A stretch of DNA of 64,000 nucleotides from Siphonodentalium dalli (GCA_032622095.1 CP136061.1:190226369-190290368), one strand, 5' to 3'; shown: positions 24,594 to 39,000, counted from the first letter of the stretch. Notes: generated from the sequence alone by a model not told the origin. Numbers and translations: made by a program.

Positions 24594-25729
24594 CTAGCAG
24601 GGTAGCCCGCCACCGGCGGCTTGTCCGAAACATTGTTTATATTTTTTTTTAATTTTTAGCTCCACGCGTTTCAATAAGAAAAAATTGTACCCGGTAGCTC
24701 CACCCGTTTCCGAGATCTGGTCTGCGCATGCGCGAAGCTGGCTTCGCACGGGCTCGGCGACCCGATCAAATTTGTACCCGGCCCAAGATACATTCACATA
24801 GCAAATTTCAAGTCGATAGCTCCACCCGTTTCCGATATCTCGTCTGCGCATGCGCTGCACGGGCGTCGCATGGGCTCGCCGACCCGATAAAATTTGTACC
24901 CGGCGCAAGATACATTCACATTGCAATTTTCAAGTCGATAGCTCCACCCGTTTCCGAGATCTGCCTTTTTAATCGAGATAAATGCATTTCGTACTCGTCC
25001 TAATGTACTATTTCGAGCGATAACAATTGTCAGACTCCCATCGTGAACCTCAACACGAAGTAAACACGTGTTTCGAGCGATAACATTGCATTGAAGTCAG
25101 ACTCCCATCGTGGACCCCCAAGACGACGTAAACACGTGTTTGTTCCCGTATAACTCTGGAGACTCTGACTTCATATATATATATAATGACGTTATTAACC
25201 CCGGCCGTGTCGTTTGAGCTGATTTTAATGACTGGGAGTGGAGTACGGGTGCTCGGAGCTTCTGGAAAACGCGTGGACGACATCGTACGTGCGATTTTAC
25301 CTCTAGATGGGAAGTTTGAGCTCAATCTGTCCAGCCGTTGTACTATTTCGAGCGATAACAATTGTCAGACTCCCATCGTGAACCTCAACACGAAGTAAAC
25401 ACGTGTTTCGAGCGATAACATTGCATTGAAGTCAGACTCCCATCGTGGACCCCCAAGACGACGTAAACACGTGTTTGTTCCGGTATAACTCTGGAGACTC
25501 TGACTTCATATATATATATAATGACGTTATTAACCCCGGCCGTGCCGTTTGAGCTGATTTTGATGAATGGGAGTGGAGAACGGGTGCTCTGAGCTTTTCT
25601 AAACTGCGACTACGGCGGTGTCGGTGGGATTTTACACTTACATACGAAATTTGAGCTCGATCGGATCAGTCGTTTTGGATTCTATGAAGTACACACATAT
25701 ATATATACGAAGTCTCAAAATATATAGTA
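24594..25729 (-). mobile_element. Helitron HB4, near-identical copy of HB1
   Basis: It matches 21483-22618 at an offset of 3111 bp with only scattered changes, such as GTGTCGTTT for GTGCCGTTT near 25209. It includes the same internal 335-bp duplication. It probably arose by local segmental duplication or re-insertion of HB1. Confidence 0.7.
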
Positions 25730-26532
25730 CTAGAAGGTGACCCGACTTCGTCCGGGCTATTCAAAAACCAAATTTCAAGTCGATTGCTCCACCCGTTTCC
25801 TAGATCTGGTCTGCGCATGCGCGAAGCTGGTGTCGCACGTGCTCGGCGACCCGATAAAATTCGTATCCGGGGCAAGATACATTCACATACCAAATTTAAA
25901 GTCAATATCTCAACCCGTTTCCGAGATCTCGTCTGCGCATGCGCGAAGCTGGCGTCGCACGTGCTCGGCGACCCGATAAAATTCGTATCCGGGGCAAGAT
26001 ACATTCACATACCAAATTTCAAGTCGATAGCTACACCCGTTTCCGAGATATATAGCCCAATGTCATTTGCGGATACCTCGGCCGGTGATGAGTTAACGCG
26101 ACACAGTCAAATGCATCGGCAGGGTGAGAGTTAACGTAATCTAACTTTATGACCTCTGACGACGTCATAGAAATTACGCATTGATTTTATCCTGATAAAA
26201 GCATCGTACCACTTGTACCTAATAATTGAGGCAGATAACTAAAACGGATACATACATATTATATATCGTTGGAAAGATGAAGCCACACAGATTCTAACCG
26301 TGCAAATTATATGACAGGCAATTTATTATTCGCGCTATATCGAATCGATTTGTGAGCACCGAACTGAAATATATTAGCGCAAAAACGGCGTAAAAATAGA
26401 TTTGACCTCCGCACGTGAAAAGTTGACCTCGCACGGACAAATAAATATGCCTATGTTCGTCTCCGGCCGAAAACACATCCAAATACCAAATTTCATCGAA
26501 ATTGGCTTAGTCGTTTTGGAGTCCATCGATTT

Positions 26533-26586
<54 letters not shown>

Positions 26587-26625
26587 AACACATACACAGA
26601 TCTTTCAAAATATATAATAGATAGA
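25730..26625 (-). mobile_element. Helitron-like element HC with CA tail
   Basis: The CTAG end is followed by AAGGTGACCCGACTTCGTCCGGGC, a variant hairpin. Two core repeats follow, then about 440 bp of unique sequence and a (CA)n run at about 26537-26582, with a CTTTCAAAATATATAATAGATAGA end. The unique middle (26050-26500) shows no coding frame. Confidence 0.55.
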
Positions 26626-27182
26626 CTAGCCGATGAGCCCGACGTTGTCCGGGCTATTCAAAAACCAAATTTCAAGTCGATAGCTCTACCCAGCCCGAAA
26701 TTTCAAGTCGATAGCTCTACCCGTTTCCGAGATCTGGTCTGCGCATGCGCGAAGCTGGCGTCGCACGGGCTCGGCGACCCGATAAAATTCGTATCCGGGG
26801 CAAGATACATTCACATAGCAAATTGCAAGTCGATAGCTCCACCCGTTTCCGAGATCTCGTCTGCGCATGCGCGAAGCTGGTGTCGCACGGGCTCGGCGAC
26901 CCGATAAAATTCGTATCCGGGGCAAGATACATTCACATAGCAAATTTCAAGTCGATAGCTCCACCCGTTTCCGAGATCTCGTCTGCGCATGCGCGAAGCG
27001 GGCGCCGCACGGGCTCGCCAATACGACAACGTTCACCGCCTGGTCAAACTACACACACGTACCAAGTTTCGTCCCGATCGGTCGAGAATCGTAGATTTGT
27101 ATAAATGACAGACAGACAGACAGACAAACAAACAAACAAACAAACATACATACAGACAGAGGTCTTCAAAATATATATGAGA
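26626..27182 (-). mobile_element. Helitron H1 copy in module 2
   Basis: This is the counterpart of 8587-9163, with a shorter CAGA/CAAA tail. In module 1 the same element directly abuts H0; here 5.1 kb of other Helitrons lies between. Confidence 0.8.
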
Positions 27183-27186
27183 TAGA

Positions 27187-27817
27187 CTAGCCGATGAGCC
27201 CGACGTTGTCCGGGCTATTCAAAAACCAAATTTCAAGTCGATAGCTCCACCCGTTTCCGATATCTCGTCTGCGCATGCGCGAAGCTGGCGTCGCACGGGC
27301 TCGGCGACCCGATAAAATTCGTATCCGGGGCAAGATACATTCACATAGCAAATTTCAAGTCGATAGATCCACCCGTATCCGAGATCTCGTCTGCGCATGC
27401 GCGAAGTGGGCGTCGCACGGGCTCGCCAATACGACAACGTCGACCGCCTGGTCAAACTACACACACGTACCAAGTTTCGTCCCGATCGCGCCACCCGTTT
27501 CCGAGATCTGTCTGCGCATGCGCGAAGCTGGCGTCGCACGGACTCGGCGACCCGATAAAATTCGTATCCGGGCCAAGATACATTCACATAGCAAATTTCA
27601 AGTCGATAGCTCCTCCCGTTTCCCAGATCTCGTCTGCGCATGCGCTGCACGGGCGTCGCACGGGCTCGCCAATACGACAACGACGACCGCCTGGTCATAC
27701 TACACACACGTACCAAGTTTCGTCCCGATCGGTCTAGAATCGTAGATTTGTATTAATTACAGACAAACAGACAGACAAACAAACAGACAGACAGAGGTCT
27801 TCAAAATATATATGAGA
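27187..27817 (-). mobile_element. Helitron H2 copy in module 2
   Basis: This is the counterpart of 9168-9798 with the same junctions, including the TAGA spacer before it and H3 joined at its terminal A. Confidence 0.8.
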
Positions 27818-28357
27818 CTAGCCGATGAGCCCGACGTTGTTCGGGCTATTCAAAAACCAAATTTCACGTCGATAGCAAAAACCAAACCAAATTTCAAGTC
27901 GATAGCTCCACCCGTTTCCGAGATCTGGTCTGCGCATGCGCGAAGCTGGCGGCGCACGGGCTCGGCGACCCGATAAAATTCGTACCCGGGGCAAGATACA
28001 TTCACATAGCAAATTTCAAGTCGATAGCTCCACCCGTTTCCGAGATCTCGTCTGCGCATGCGCGAAGCTGGCGTCGCACGGGCTCGGCGACCCGATAAAA
28101 TTCGTATCCGGGGCAAGATACATTCACATAGCAAATTTCAAGTCGATAGCTCCACCCGTTTCCGAGATCTTGTATGCGCATGCGCGAAGCGGGCGCCGCA
28201 CGGACTCGCCAATACGACAACGTCGACCGCCTGGTCAAACTACACACACGTACCAAGTTTCGTCCCGATCGGTCGAGAATCGTAGATTTTTATAAATGAC
28301 AGACAAACAGACAAACAGACAGACAAACAGACATAGGTCTTCAAAATATATATGAGA
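27818..28357 (-). mobile_element. Helitron H3 copy in module 2
   Basis: This is the counterpart of 9799-10338, ending GAGA before TT. The shared H1-H3 chain shows that modules 1 and 2 split after all three insertions. Confidence 0.8.
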
Positions 28358-28840
28358 TTCTGTAAACATACACAGAAGCACACCCGTGTGTTACTGGTCG
28401 TTAATTTATGGCACAATTAAGTGCGACAGCATAAAGCCAAATATGATCGCACTCAGGACATCGCATTGGGTTTTGAAATCGTATCATTTACTACCATATG
28501 CATATACACCAAATGCATAATATTCATCACGATTTGAGATAACGATAATCTAAACAATGTCACAGTGTCATACAGTTTATTTAACTTTTATAAAGTATAC
28601 ACTTTTAACAGATAACACAATGGCCATAACAATACAAACAAACAAACAAACGAAAACATTGTTCAACAAAGAAGTGTGCATCAGCAATGACGTGAATGTT
28701 AACTGTGTTTTTTTGCAAAGTGTCTTCAGACACTTTCGCCTCAACCGACATATATACCATAAAACATATCATGGTAATACTTCTACGACAAAATTTGTTG
28801 CTTATTGGTATTAGGTAGGCAAAATAACAAAGTTCGGTTC

Positions 28841-31042
28841 TTAACAGTGTGGTGGCAGCATATAGGGATACAACATCTGTGGTCTTGGTGCCAAGGAAAC
28901 TGGCGACACAACTGGTCCATTCTGGAAGCCTTGGAAGGCACTCGGTGAATACGGCAGGAATGGTCTAGGAACTGTAGCAGAAATATGATATGGAGACATG
29001 TAATCAAACGGAGACAACATCGGCTGCACAAGCGGAAACTGACAGGAGACTGGTGACGTCGAGTTGTTTGTTGCATGCCGGGAAGACTTTGTACGTGCTC
29101 GCTTGTTCTGGAACCAGATCTGAAAATAAAAGTATATGGATTAATTAGAGCGTGCATGAGTAGGAAACGTTAACTGTTGCTTATAAATAAAATAAAATCG
29201 TATATAAATTATAAAAATAAAAATTATATTGCAAGTGATAGTAATTCAGTATTTGGTTGAACATAGAAATCACTGTGATGGAGTTGACAGAAGGATTTTC
29301 GACATTTATGGCGAATATACGTTGATACAAGCTTTCGGTTATGGTGGTTGTATGACGTAGATTTAACGTCAGTGAAGCCCCAAGCGTCAATATGGCATTA
29401 TTAATACCGAAGTAGCAATGAAACCATTATTATGCTCTGAGTGCAACCCGCGTCAGATATTATGCATTCGGGATGAGAAACTATAACTGCTAATATTTCT
29501 GGTTGCCGGTTGCATTTTATACAAAGAAAAAAAAATGTGGTCCGCGTCTCCCCAACGTCGTGTTATTGTCTGAATTGTATCACGGAATTCACGTAGAGTA
29601 GAGACGAATAGTTCCTACCTTGATGTTCTTCTCTGGTATATCGAGCTCGCTGGCGAGTTGTTCTCGCTCGTCGTTGTCTGGGTAAGGGTTCGTGTAGAAT
29701 GAATCGAGAAGCTTCCCCATCTGATCTGGAGAATAGTTGACTCGATTCTTTTTCTTGCTGGTTTTCTCTGCGGATGATGTTGGTGTGGTGCTTCTTGATG
29801 GCGATGGTGAGCTGTCGGTGATGTCAGGTGAACTTCCGGTTGATGACACGTAACTGTCATCTGCATCAGCTGGTCGGACAAAATCACACCCTATAAAACC
29901 GACGCGCGTCCCTGGAACAAAAAATACTGAGATCAGAATAATGGAATTACATATTGTATATGTTCCCCATCAAGTAGATATTTATTGATTCAGAGTTCCT
30001 GGTGGAGGTGGGTGCTTCAAATATCAGAAGATCAGTGAAACCTTTAGCTTTAGGTAATGGTGAGTCGTGCAGCCGCGTGTGCTATTTCGTATATTTGTGT
30101 TGGTGCTATATATTTACTCAGATGCAAGCTCCATATTGAGTTCATTCTATTATTTATGACACCATTCATTACACATTACCCCCGCGCCCACATGTATGCT
30201 ACAATGTGAGAGCGCCCACATGTATGCCATAAGGTGAGAGCGCCCACATGTATGCTATAAGGTGAGACCTGGCATGGGATTGTGCCATGCGACCTTAGTG
30301 GTCAGTTTATAACTGTTTTGGTTTCTCCGGTTTCAAAGTTGAATTATTCCATGGGCGCCAAATACATGCAGGCACAAAAATTAACAGTTACTGGTTTTAT
30401 GACTGATATAGTAATGGTGAAATACCTGGACTGTTGATAGGCGTGTGCGATCTTGTTGTTATCAGACGGAAGGCATCTTCGAATGCTTTCACTTCGTCGC
30501 CAAATTTGTCGATGACATGTTGATCCTGAAAATAAAAATATTGTCTCGTTAGAGTATCGTAATGGTTAGCTATTGCAAGAAACTCTACTCTATGCTAACG
30601 CCCGTAGCCATAGAGAGATTCGTGGCATGATGTACGCAATGGTAACTTACAGCCAAAGCAATGCACTCTAATTATGGGCTGAATTAAGAAGCTGGTAATG
30701 ATGTATTTGTTCGCCTACAATTGCGGACAGTAATATTCGGTTAACATCTGGTGCATATCTCGAAATATCATGAAATGAGGACGAGAAATTAAGTATTTGT
30801 ATTTTTGTTGTCATGTGTGTGAACACACGGAACATTGTATAGTATACTAAAGTCTTGTTAGAAAAAAAGACGTATAGAACACCTGTCTGTTTGTGGCGTT
30901 TGCAATATAGTGTTAGCATGTGTATTGATCGAGCAGACCCTCACATACAAATACATACAGATATATAACTTACAGGTTCCTTCGTTTGTTTGTCGATCAT
31001 ATCCGACAATAGAGATGAAATACAGAAATTTCTGGAATTCAT
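28841..31042 (-). CDS. Gene B2: eh1-containing paired-like homeobox transcription factor
   Basis: In transcript order the exons are 31042-30974, 30525-30426, 29911-29619 and 29119-28841, giving 246 aa. The eh1 motif, homeodomain and splice sites match B1. Amino-acid differences from B1 are few: I for M at residue 16, and YHISAT and VVSPV in the tail. A candidate AATAAA (TTTATT on the plus strand) lies at 28576-28581. The gene looks intact. It is tail-to-tail with A2 across the Helitron block and head-to-head with A3. Confidence 0.87.
30184..30267. repeat. 28-bp minisatellite in B2 intron 2
   Basis: There are three copies of the unit, as in B1. Confidence 0.88.
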
Positions 31043-31131
31043 GTTCGAATTATTTGTGCAAGAGAACTACCACAGTGATAACAAATTGACTCAGATTAAG
31101 TTTGCGAATGAAATCAGTGGTTGTCCCAGGG

Positions 31132-31139
31132 TATATATA
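31132..31139 (-). promoter_or_regulatory. B2 TATA box
   Basis: This is the same element as at 262-269. As in B1, the minus-oriented CCAAT upstream has become CCTAT. Confidence 0.5.
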
Positions 31140-31650
31140 GCAAACTGTTTGGTGTTAGAACATGACAGGAATGTTTTGAGTAATGACCGTCACAGGCTTC
31201 GTCTTTAAAAACAACCAATCAGTACAATAATAGGCTGACAGATTTCGTGCTGTAAGCGAGATCCGAACCAAAGACATGAGAAGCAGTGTGTTCTTAGAAG
31301 CCAGGGTCGGGTGTTTACTTTGTAATTAAGCGTCATCATTACACGGTTGAGGTTGAGAGATATCTTTATTACAGTCACCTTGGTGTAAACAATATTTATT
31401 TCAAAAAAATCAAACATATGACATAAACATAATATACATGTAGAAATATATAGATTTATGAAGAGGATTGGACAACAAGCAAAACGCTTTTTTAAAGTCC
31501 TCTCCTCGTGGAATAAATGTTACCTCAAGTGACAAAAATATCACTTGGGGTAATGCAGACGGGATATATAGTTTTGATTGATTGGAATATTATTTAGGAT
31601 TGAGATACGGTATAACATTGTAATACTGAAGTTAAGGGTGAGAAAGGGAA

Positions 31651-31651
31651 T

Positions 31652-31704
<53 letters not shown>

Positions 31705-31769
31705 GAGAGTGTGGAAGAGAGAGAGAGCGCGAGAGAGTGAGAGAGAGAGAGAGAGACAGAGAGACAGAC

Positions 31770-31862
<93 letters not shown>

Positions 31863-31868
31863 GAGAAA
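31651..31868. repeat. (GA)n purine tract in the B2/A3 divergent spacer
   Basis: This is the longest of the three tracts (about 218 bp), with added GACAGACAGACA and further GA runs. Repeat expansion is specific to this module. Confidence 0.95.
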
Positions 31869-32954
31869 GAGGTTTGACACAACATACATTCGATACAAGT
31901 GGATGCGCTGTCTATACATCTGAATTATTATGTTATATTATATTAAAATTATAGCGCATGTCATTGTTAAACAAATGGTGAATTTAATCTGGGTAGGCCT
32001 AATATCATAAAACATGTATGTACATATATGTAACTTAATGTAAGGTCTATAATGTTCGATTTGTGTGAACATCATTTATCCCAAAAGAATCATTAGAGAA
32101 TTTACAAAACATACATATATCTACGAGGAAGACATTTGGGAGATAAGACGTGGATTTGACATCAAGCGCTTAAATGGAGCCATAAGAAAATAACATAATT
32201 TACATTGTAGGAAGATATAGATGTTCGGAGCCATCCCATCAGAAGAGAACATTATTTGCATAGTGGAAAGGTAGAACTATAGAGATCGGAAGGTGAGAGA
32301 CAAAAGATATGAAGTGGAAAATACCCACAGTATTCATCATTATCCACATGTCTCTGTTAACATTTAACCATAACATAATTTATCTCATATCTACTTGTTT
32401 TCCGACGAAATAATAAAAATAGCACCTTGTTTGTGTTCAGATCCTCTACAAGCCATGCACACATCACTTCTTTCAACTATACTATTTCAGCTGCAACAAC
32501 ATACTATTAATTTAAATTGTTATTTTTTTTAATCGGGATAAATACTGTTTACAACAATCTCCTTTATTCCCAAATGTAAAAGTTCACATTCCAAAATTGC
32601 AGCCAAAATAGGAAAAATTCAGAAAACATAGAATATAAATCGTATTCTTGAAATCTATTGTTTGGAATACTTGGTAGGTAGTGTCTTCAAATTCTTCAAG
32701 CTATGCGTGTTGAGTGGGAAAATAAACAATATTTATTATTATTATTTTTTATTAAACGCATCTTAAATCAAAACAAATGAGGGTAGGAAATTTGTTATTT
32801 AATTCCTGACAGACGGAGCTCAAATATGCCGAAAAGGTGTCGCTGACAGTTTATGGTAGTGAAAACATAGGGCTTCGGTCCCTTTACTGAGACATGTCGG
32901 TCTTCTTGGTGTAACGTTCTATAGCGGAATATGAGACAGGAACACGTTAATGAA

Positions 32955-33032
32955 CCAATCGCGACAGACTTGTTTGTAGAAGGCCGTCTGAAAGAACTGC
33001 TCAAATGGCTTCTGACATCTTCAGCTATATAA
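32955..33032 (+). promoter_or_regulatory. A3 core promoter: CCAAT and TATA
   Basis: The CCAAT box (32955-32959) and TATATAA (33026-33032) lie before the A3 ATG at 33093, as in A1 and A2. Confidence 0.55.
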
Positions 33033-33092
33033 CCGCCACCAAAATGGCCAACTAGCATGAACCGTGAGTCATTCTAACAATAGCGTACCATC

Positions 33093-36000
33093 ATGAATTC
33101 TACTAGCTTCAGTATTTCCAGTTTGTTTGCTGATATGATTGGAGGTTCAGTGGGCAGAAATGTGAGTATATTTATGAAGTTTTGCGCAGAGTATGAAGTA
33201 TTTCGCGAACATCCCTATTAATGTATCTCATATGTATCAATACTTACAAACAAAATCATAATGAACTCGTTATAGAACAAAATTTATATAAACCGTTTAT
33301 AATGAAATATAACTCGTGTCTATGTTGTTCTTTAAAACGTTTTTACATGACCTGACATTGGTGTCGCAATTTAAAAAGGAACATTACGGTTGCTTGCTTA
33401 ATCACAAAAAGACAATCACTAGATTCCGTAGACATATATAGGCTCCTATATATGGATATTATATTTTACTTGTATGTTTACACAATTAACAACAATCATT
33501 GGCTCATAAACGAAGTTCTATACCGGAGTATAGAAAGAGTTAACAACTTTAGTTGTTACAGTATTCGCTATCTATTATATTTTTTGGAATTTCTGTCTGT
33601 CTTATAGACTCGAAAACTGCTCGACCGATCCGACTCAAATTTGGTATGTAAGCATACATTGATCCTGGGAACAATACGGGCGGGCCAAAATTAACATATA
33701 TATGACCGTGTCCTTGACCTCGACATTGACCTCGCTCATATACGCTCATATAGGAATGCTTCTGGAACTCGACCGATCCGACTGAAATTTGGTATGTAGG
33801 CTTACATTGATCCCGGGAACAACATGTGCAGGTCCAATTTCACGTGCGACCGTGTCCTTGACCTTGACCTCACTCTTATACGCTCATATATATATATATA
33901 TGCATGTTTATGGACCGACTGAACGCTGTGTATGCTTCCCAGATGGAGGCGATTACGAAGAAATCCCTAAATAGCCCAGACGAAGTCGGGCACATCGTAC
34001 AAATATATATAAAATATATTGTTAATGGCTAATTCGGAGAGAAACTGCAAACAGTTTAAGAATCTTTAACTTTTTTATTACAGAAATGCTTGTTGCTTGA
34101 CGATTCCATTGACGTGAATTCGATCTCTTTGGGCGACTTTAGCTTCCCACTCGACAGCAGTCTTGGTAAGTTACAATCTGGATTTTCTTTAATAACCCAC
34201 CAGTCAGTAATTGCACATATATACATATATTGTTGATTGTTAACATAGAACCTATTGGGTGAAACATTAATAAAAAATAACTTGCGGCTGTTTGTGTATG
34301 AAACGTTCGACATTCCATTGACTGCTTCCTTATTTTATTATGTGATATATTATTTCTTACAGCCGCCGAACTTATCAGTGGTGACTTTGCGCGATCCACC
34401 GAACTTGATGCTAGCTACGTATCTGTTACTGGAAGCTCTCCTGGCACAACCGATCTACCACACATCAAGCATCCACTAGACAGTCACAACAACAACAACA
34501 ACTCACCGACACTCGTTGCTAGCACTGACATCGTAACGTTTACCAACCAGCAAACCGGCAGTCCCAGTCAAAATGACATACCAATGCCTGTCTCCCCGTC
34601 AGCAACACACAAGAAGAAAACCAACAACAAGCAGAAGAGATTCCGAACCAACTACTCTCCCGAACAACTAGACAAACTCTGTGATGCTTTTACGAGCAAC
34701 TCCTACCCAGATTCCGAAATGCTAGCGAAATTAAGCGGCGAACTTGAAATTCCTGAAAAAAATATAAAGGTAAGATGCGGTTTAAAGTACCTGGTGGCAA
34801 ACTAAATATGCATGTATACATACTAAGGCGAAACTATTGATTGTAAAATAAAGTTCATTTAAAGTTAGTGTATATATCTAACATGAAATAGATACCGCGG
34901 TATGAAATAATAGATATATGAATCGAGGACACCAGTTCGGAAAAACACTTCTATAGCTCAATTAATATTGATTTAATTTTTCTCATATAATAATTCAGGA
35001 CAAGATGGTATATTTAGAATATCAATTTGGCGGAAACGTTCGGAGCATACAAAGAGGGAAACCTCTATTTTGTTAGCACCCTCAATAAAGGCAAAAATCA
35101 GTTCCAATCAGATGTAATTTTATCGCGAATTACACTCTGATGCATCAGAGCGGAAACCGCTTTATTATGCCTTCATACTGCGTTATAGACAAATGATATA
35201 CAGCTTACATTTTTGTTCTTTTTGTTATACTTTTCATCGTCTTCCTCGACGACATGTGCAGTGAATTATATACTGTTATATGGTAATTCATTAATGTCAT
35301 ATATCGATCCATAAAGAGGGGATGTACTCAAGTTTCCTGTATTTGTGGGATTTGTTTACCCTGAAGTAATAACAAGGACTTTACCAATATACCAAGTGTG
35401 AATACCAATGGAAATGGACATCTCTCTGGAATAAAACATGTTTCTCGACAAATCGTTTGCTATACTGATTACGACATGCTCGAGTACGAATAGACGGGAA
35501 AAAATAGTATTTTAAGGATGGCAGCAAAACAGGAATGCAATCAATAGAACGGGCTATTTCCATGCAGGGTCTATCTCACTTGGTGACCAGATAAGACTTC
35601 AGATATGAAGTATGACTTGTTCGCTCTAGCAGAGATTGACACTTTTCAGACAAATATATCACATAAAATGTTCTATTTTACGCATACTTGTCCCAGAAAT
35701 GTATTCGTTTTATTCCATAGTCAGTGCATGGATGTCTTGAGTTGATGCCCGTCTCGACATACACGATGTGTGCTAAATGTACCCCAATCCACATCCGTTA
35801 ATTAATAATGATTACGTCGCGTATATATATACGGACATTCGTAACTTAATTTAACATAACATAACATTTTTATTGACATAATACACCCACGCGGGCAGTT
35901 GTCATAATACAGATAATTTAAACACAAGTGAAGACAATTTCATATAAAAATATATATAACATGTATTTGTAACTCAGCACTATATTCTCAATTATTTGCG

Positions 36001-39000
36001 GAAAACTGCCGAACCATGTTACAGATCAGATTGCATATGCTCGGGTGTTCAGCCTTCATGAGGAATATGAACTTTTCTATTTCATCAAAGTTTACGAAAA
36101 TTGGTTGGTGAACTCCTATTTCAGTGAAAAATCTCTTCCGCAAATGGTTATGTTTTTCACATCTCATTATAAAGTGTTCTTCCGTTTCAATTTCATTTGC
36201 TTCACATTTTTTACATATGCGTTTCTCGTAAGGTATTTTTGGCTGAGCGTGTCGCCCAACCTCTACCTGCAACTTATGATTGCTTACTCTAAGCTTACTG
36301 AAACACGATCTCGTATAAAAATTAGTAATTTGGAGTAAGTATGGTTCAATTTCATATTGTTCTTTGAAACAACGATACGTTCTTAATTCATTCATACCAT
36401 TTTTCTTGTTGTCATCGAATATTTCGTTTTTGAACGTTAGAATATGAACGCATTTTAATTCTTCCCGGACTTTATTGAGATATTTCAGCGATAGGTTATT
36501 CTCTAAATCGCTTATTTTTGGCATGTGAAGTGCTTCTGCCAAAAACGGTGGAATTATATATTCCTCGCATATTTGGGCAGAATTCTGAAGTAACATATTC
36601 GGTTTTCTTTCAGACAGTTTAAGCATATATCTTACCAGCATGCCCAATTCTGCTCTTGTCGCGTGATTAGACGCCATTCTATTTAAACCCAACACTGATT
36701 TACAAAATTTAACATGTGTAATTTCACATGGAATAGATTCGAGCTTGTTAATATTAATATGCGATGCCCATATTTCGCAACCATATAGAACGATAGGTTT
36801 TATCAGCTTGTCAAATAGTTTACACCAAATGCTTACTGAGAAAATTTCATGTTTGCGCAAGGATGACATTAAACTATACATTGCTTTGAACCCTTTGTTG
36901 TTAACATCTATCTGGGCTTTGCAAAATTTTCCATTCGCACAAAATTTAATACCAAGATAGGTATATTCCTTAACTGTTTCCAACGGAGTGTTGCTTAATT
37001 TAAAGGCGGTTAGTTTTTTTGTTGCTCGTTTCCTGAACATCAGGCATTTAGTTTTCTGAAGATTCACTTCTACTTTGTTCCTTATGCTGTAATTCTCCAA
37101 TTTATTCAAACATCTTTGCATACCTTCAGCAGTTTCAGATAGCATAACCAGATCATCTGCAAATAGCATATGACTTAGAGATTTTTCGCCAACTTTAACC
37201 GGTTTGCACGAATCATCAAATTCGGCGTTAATGTGATCAATAAATATTTTGAAAATTGTGGGAGAAATAATACATCTTTGTCTAACGCCTTATGCTCCAT
37301 GCAGACATAAATTTATATTAAATCATTCAATTTGAATTGTATATATGATTTCTGTTAACCGGAACGTTTTCAATAAACATCATCGACTCAAATTATTTTA
37401 AAATATATTATCGATACTAGATCGGTGTTACTATATATGTACAACGAAGGAGCCAAATTCGAGGAATCCATACGGATGCGACTATCGTCAATTTTGCAAG
37501 AATCACATAAAGACTTTGCAGACACTACTTTCTGTGAACCAGTTAGTGTTTCTGAACTGACAGATGTCATGAAAACTCTTAAACGTGGGAAATCTAGTGG
37601 TATTGACAATGTGGTTAACGAACATCTCTTGCATGGAAGTGACTCCTTCAAATCAATATTGTGTCGCCTTTACAATAGTATGTTAGACTTGGAATGGATA
37701 CCACGTTCCTTAAAAATTGGCATCATTGTTCCTCTATTCAAGGGGTCACCAAAACCTATAAATTTTCCAGACAGTTACCGTGCTATCACACTCATGTCGG
37801 TGATCTACAAGACATTCGAAAGTATTATGTTAGACAGATTTCTGAATGATGAGAATTTTACCAGATTTCCAAACGAGCTTCAGAATGGTTTTCAGAAAGG
37901 AGTGAACTGTTTGGTGACATCGTTTGCCCTCCAGGAAGCAGTTTCCTATGCGAGCGACTTACATTCAAGAGCATTTGTGTGTTTTTTGGACTCTGCGAAG
38001 GCGTTCGATCGTGTGTGGCACGAAGGCCTTCTTGTGAAACTATACGATCTAGGTTTAAAAGGTAAAGTTCTGCGTGTTGTGGCAAACATGCACACAAATT
38101 GCACCAGCCGTGTAATGTACAGCGGCTCGCTCTCGGAGCCTTTCGACATCCTACAAGGAACAAGGCAGGGGGCCGTAACATCCCCCTTCTTCTATCTGGT
38201 ATTTATAAATGAACTGCTGAACTCTCTCTGCGATTCTGAACACGGTCTACACATAGGAGACATCTCTTGTGGGGCACCTTCAGCTGCTGACGATATTGCT
38301 CTCGTTTCATTGTCCAAATCCGGTCTCGAGTGTTTGATTGACGTGTGTTACAAATACAGCCAGCGATGGCGTTTCGAGTTCTCAAATAAAAAGAGCGTCG
38401 TCGTCGTCTTCAATGAGACAAAGCATCAAAACTCTGCAAGCAACAGGACGTGGCTTCTCGGTGACAGTCCACTAACAGAAGCGACAGAATGTGTTCATCT
38501 TGGTATTAAGCAGTGCAAATTTCAGTGCGTGCCAACCCGTTCTTCTCTATTATCTGAACAACTGAGGAAATCTTATTTCAGTTTGGCTGGCAAAAGCTTA
38601 TTCAAAATGTGCACTCCAATAACGATGACAAGTCTGCTACAATCTGTTGCACTGCCCAAAGCCCTATATGGATGCGAACTAATGGAACTCCCGAACAAAA
38701 CTACCATGTACACAATGGAGAAATCTTACCGAGTGTGTATTTCCCTAAGCTTGCTTGGACTACTGCCACTCGAGAGACAAATTCACATCAAGAAACTTTC
38801 TTTTTTATGTTCATTGATTTATCTACCACAGGATCGCCAGGTTCCCCTGAGAATATTTCTTCAGAAGTTCTTCAAATTCACTCTTTTTGCTCGCCTGACT
38901 ACAGGATTTGTTCCAGATATAATTGAACTTCTACAGCTGTATGGTCTACGAACTCATCTGGACTCTTTCGTGGAAACTGGTAACTTCCCATCTAAGTGTT

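Larger units (their letters stand above)
12853..30870. repeat. Tandem module 2 (A2 gene plus body of B2)
   Basis: This 18.0-kb copy matches module 1 with few substitutions. About 5.1 kb of extra Helitron-derived DNA (21483-26625) accounts for its greater length. It shares derived bases with module 3 in gene A (for example M for T before PVSPS) and shares the H1-H3 chain with module 1. Confidence 0.93.

Noticed and set aside
36045-36338. 97-codon plus-strand frame present in all three A introns
   Set aside because: It is antisense to the LINE C-terminal coding region.
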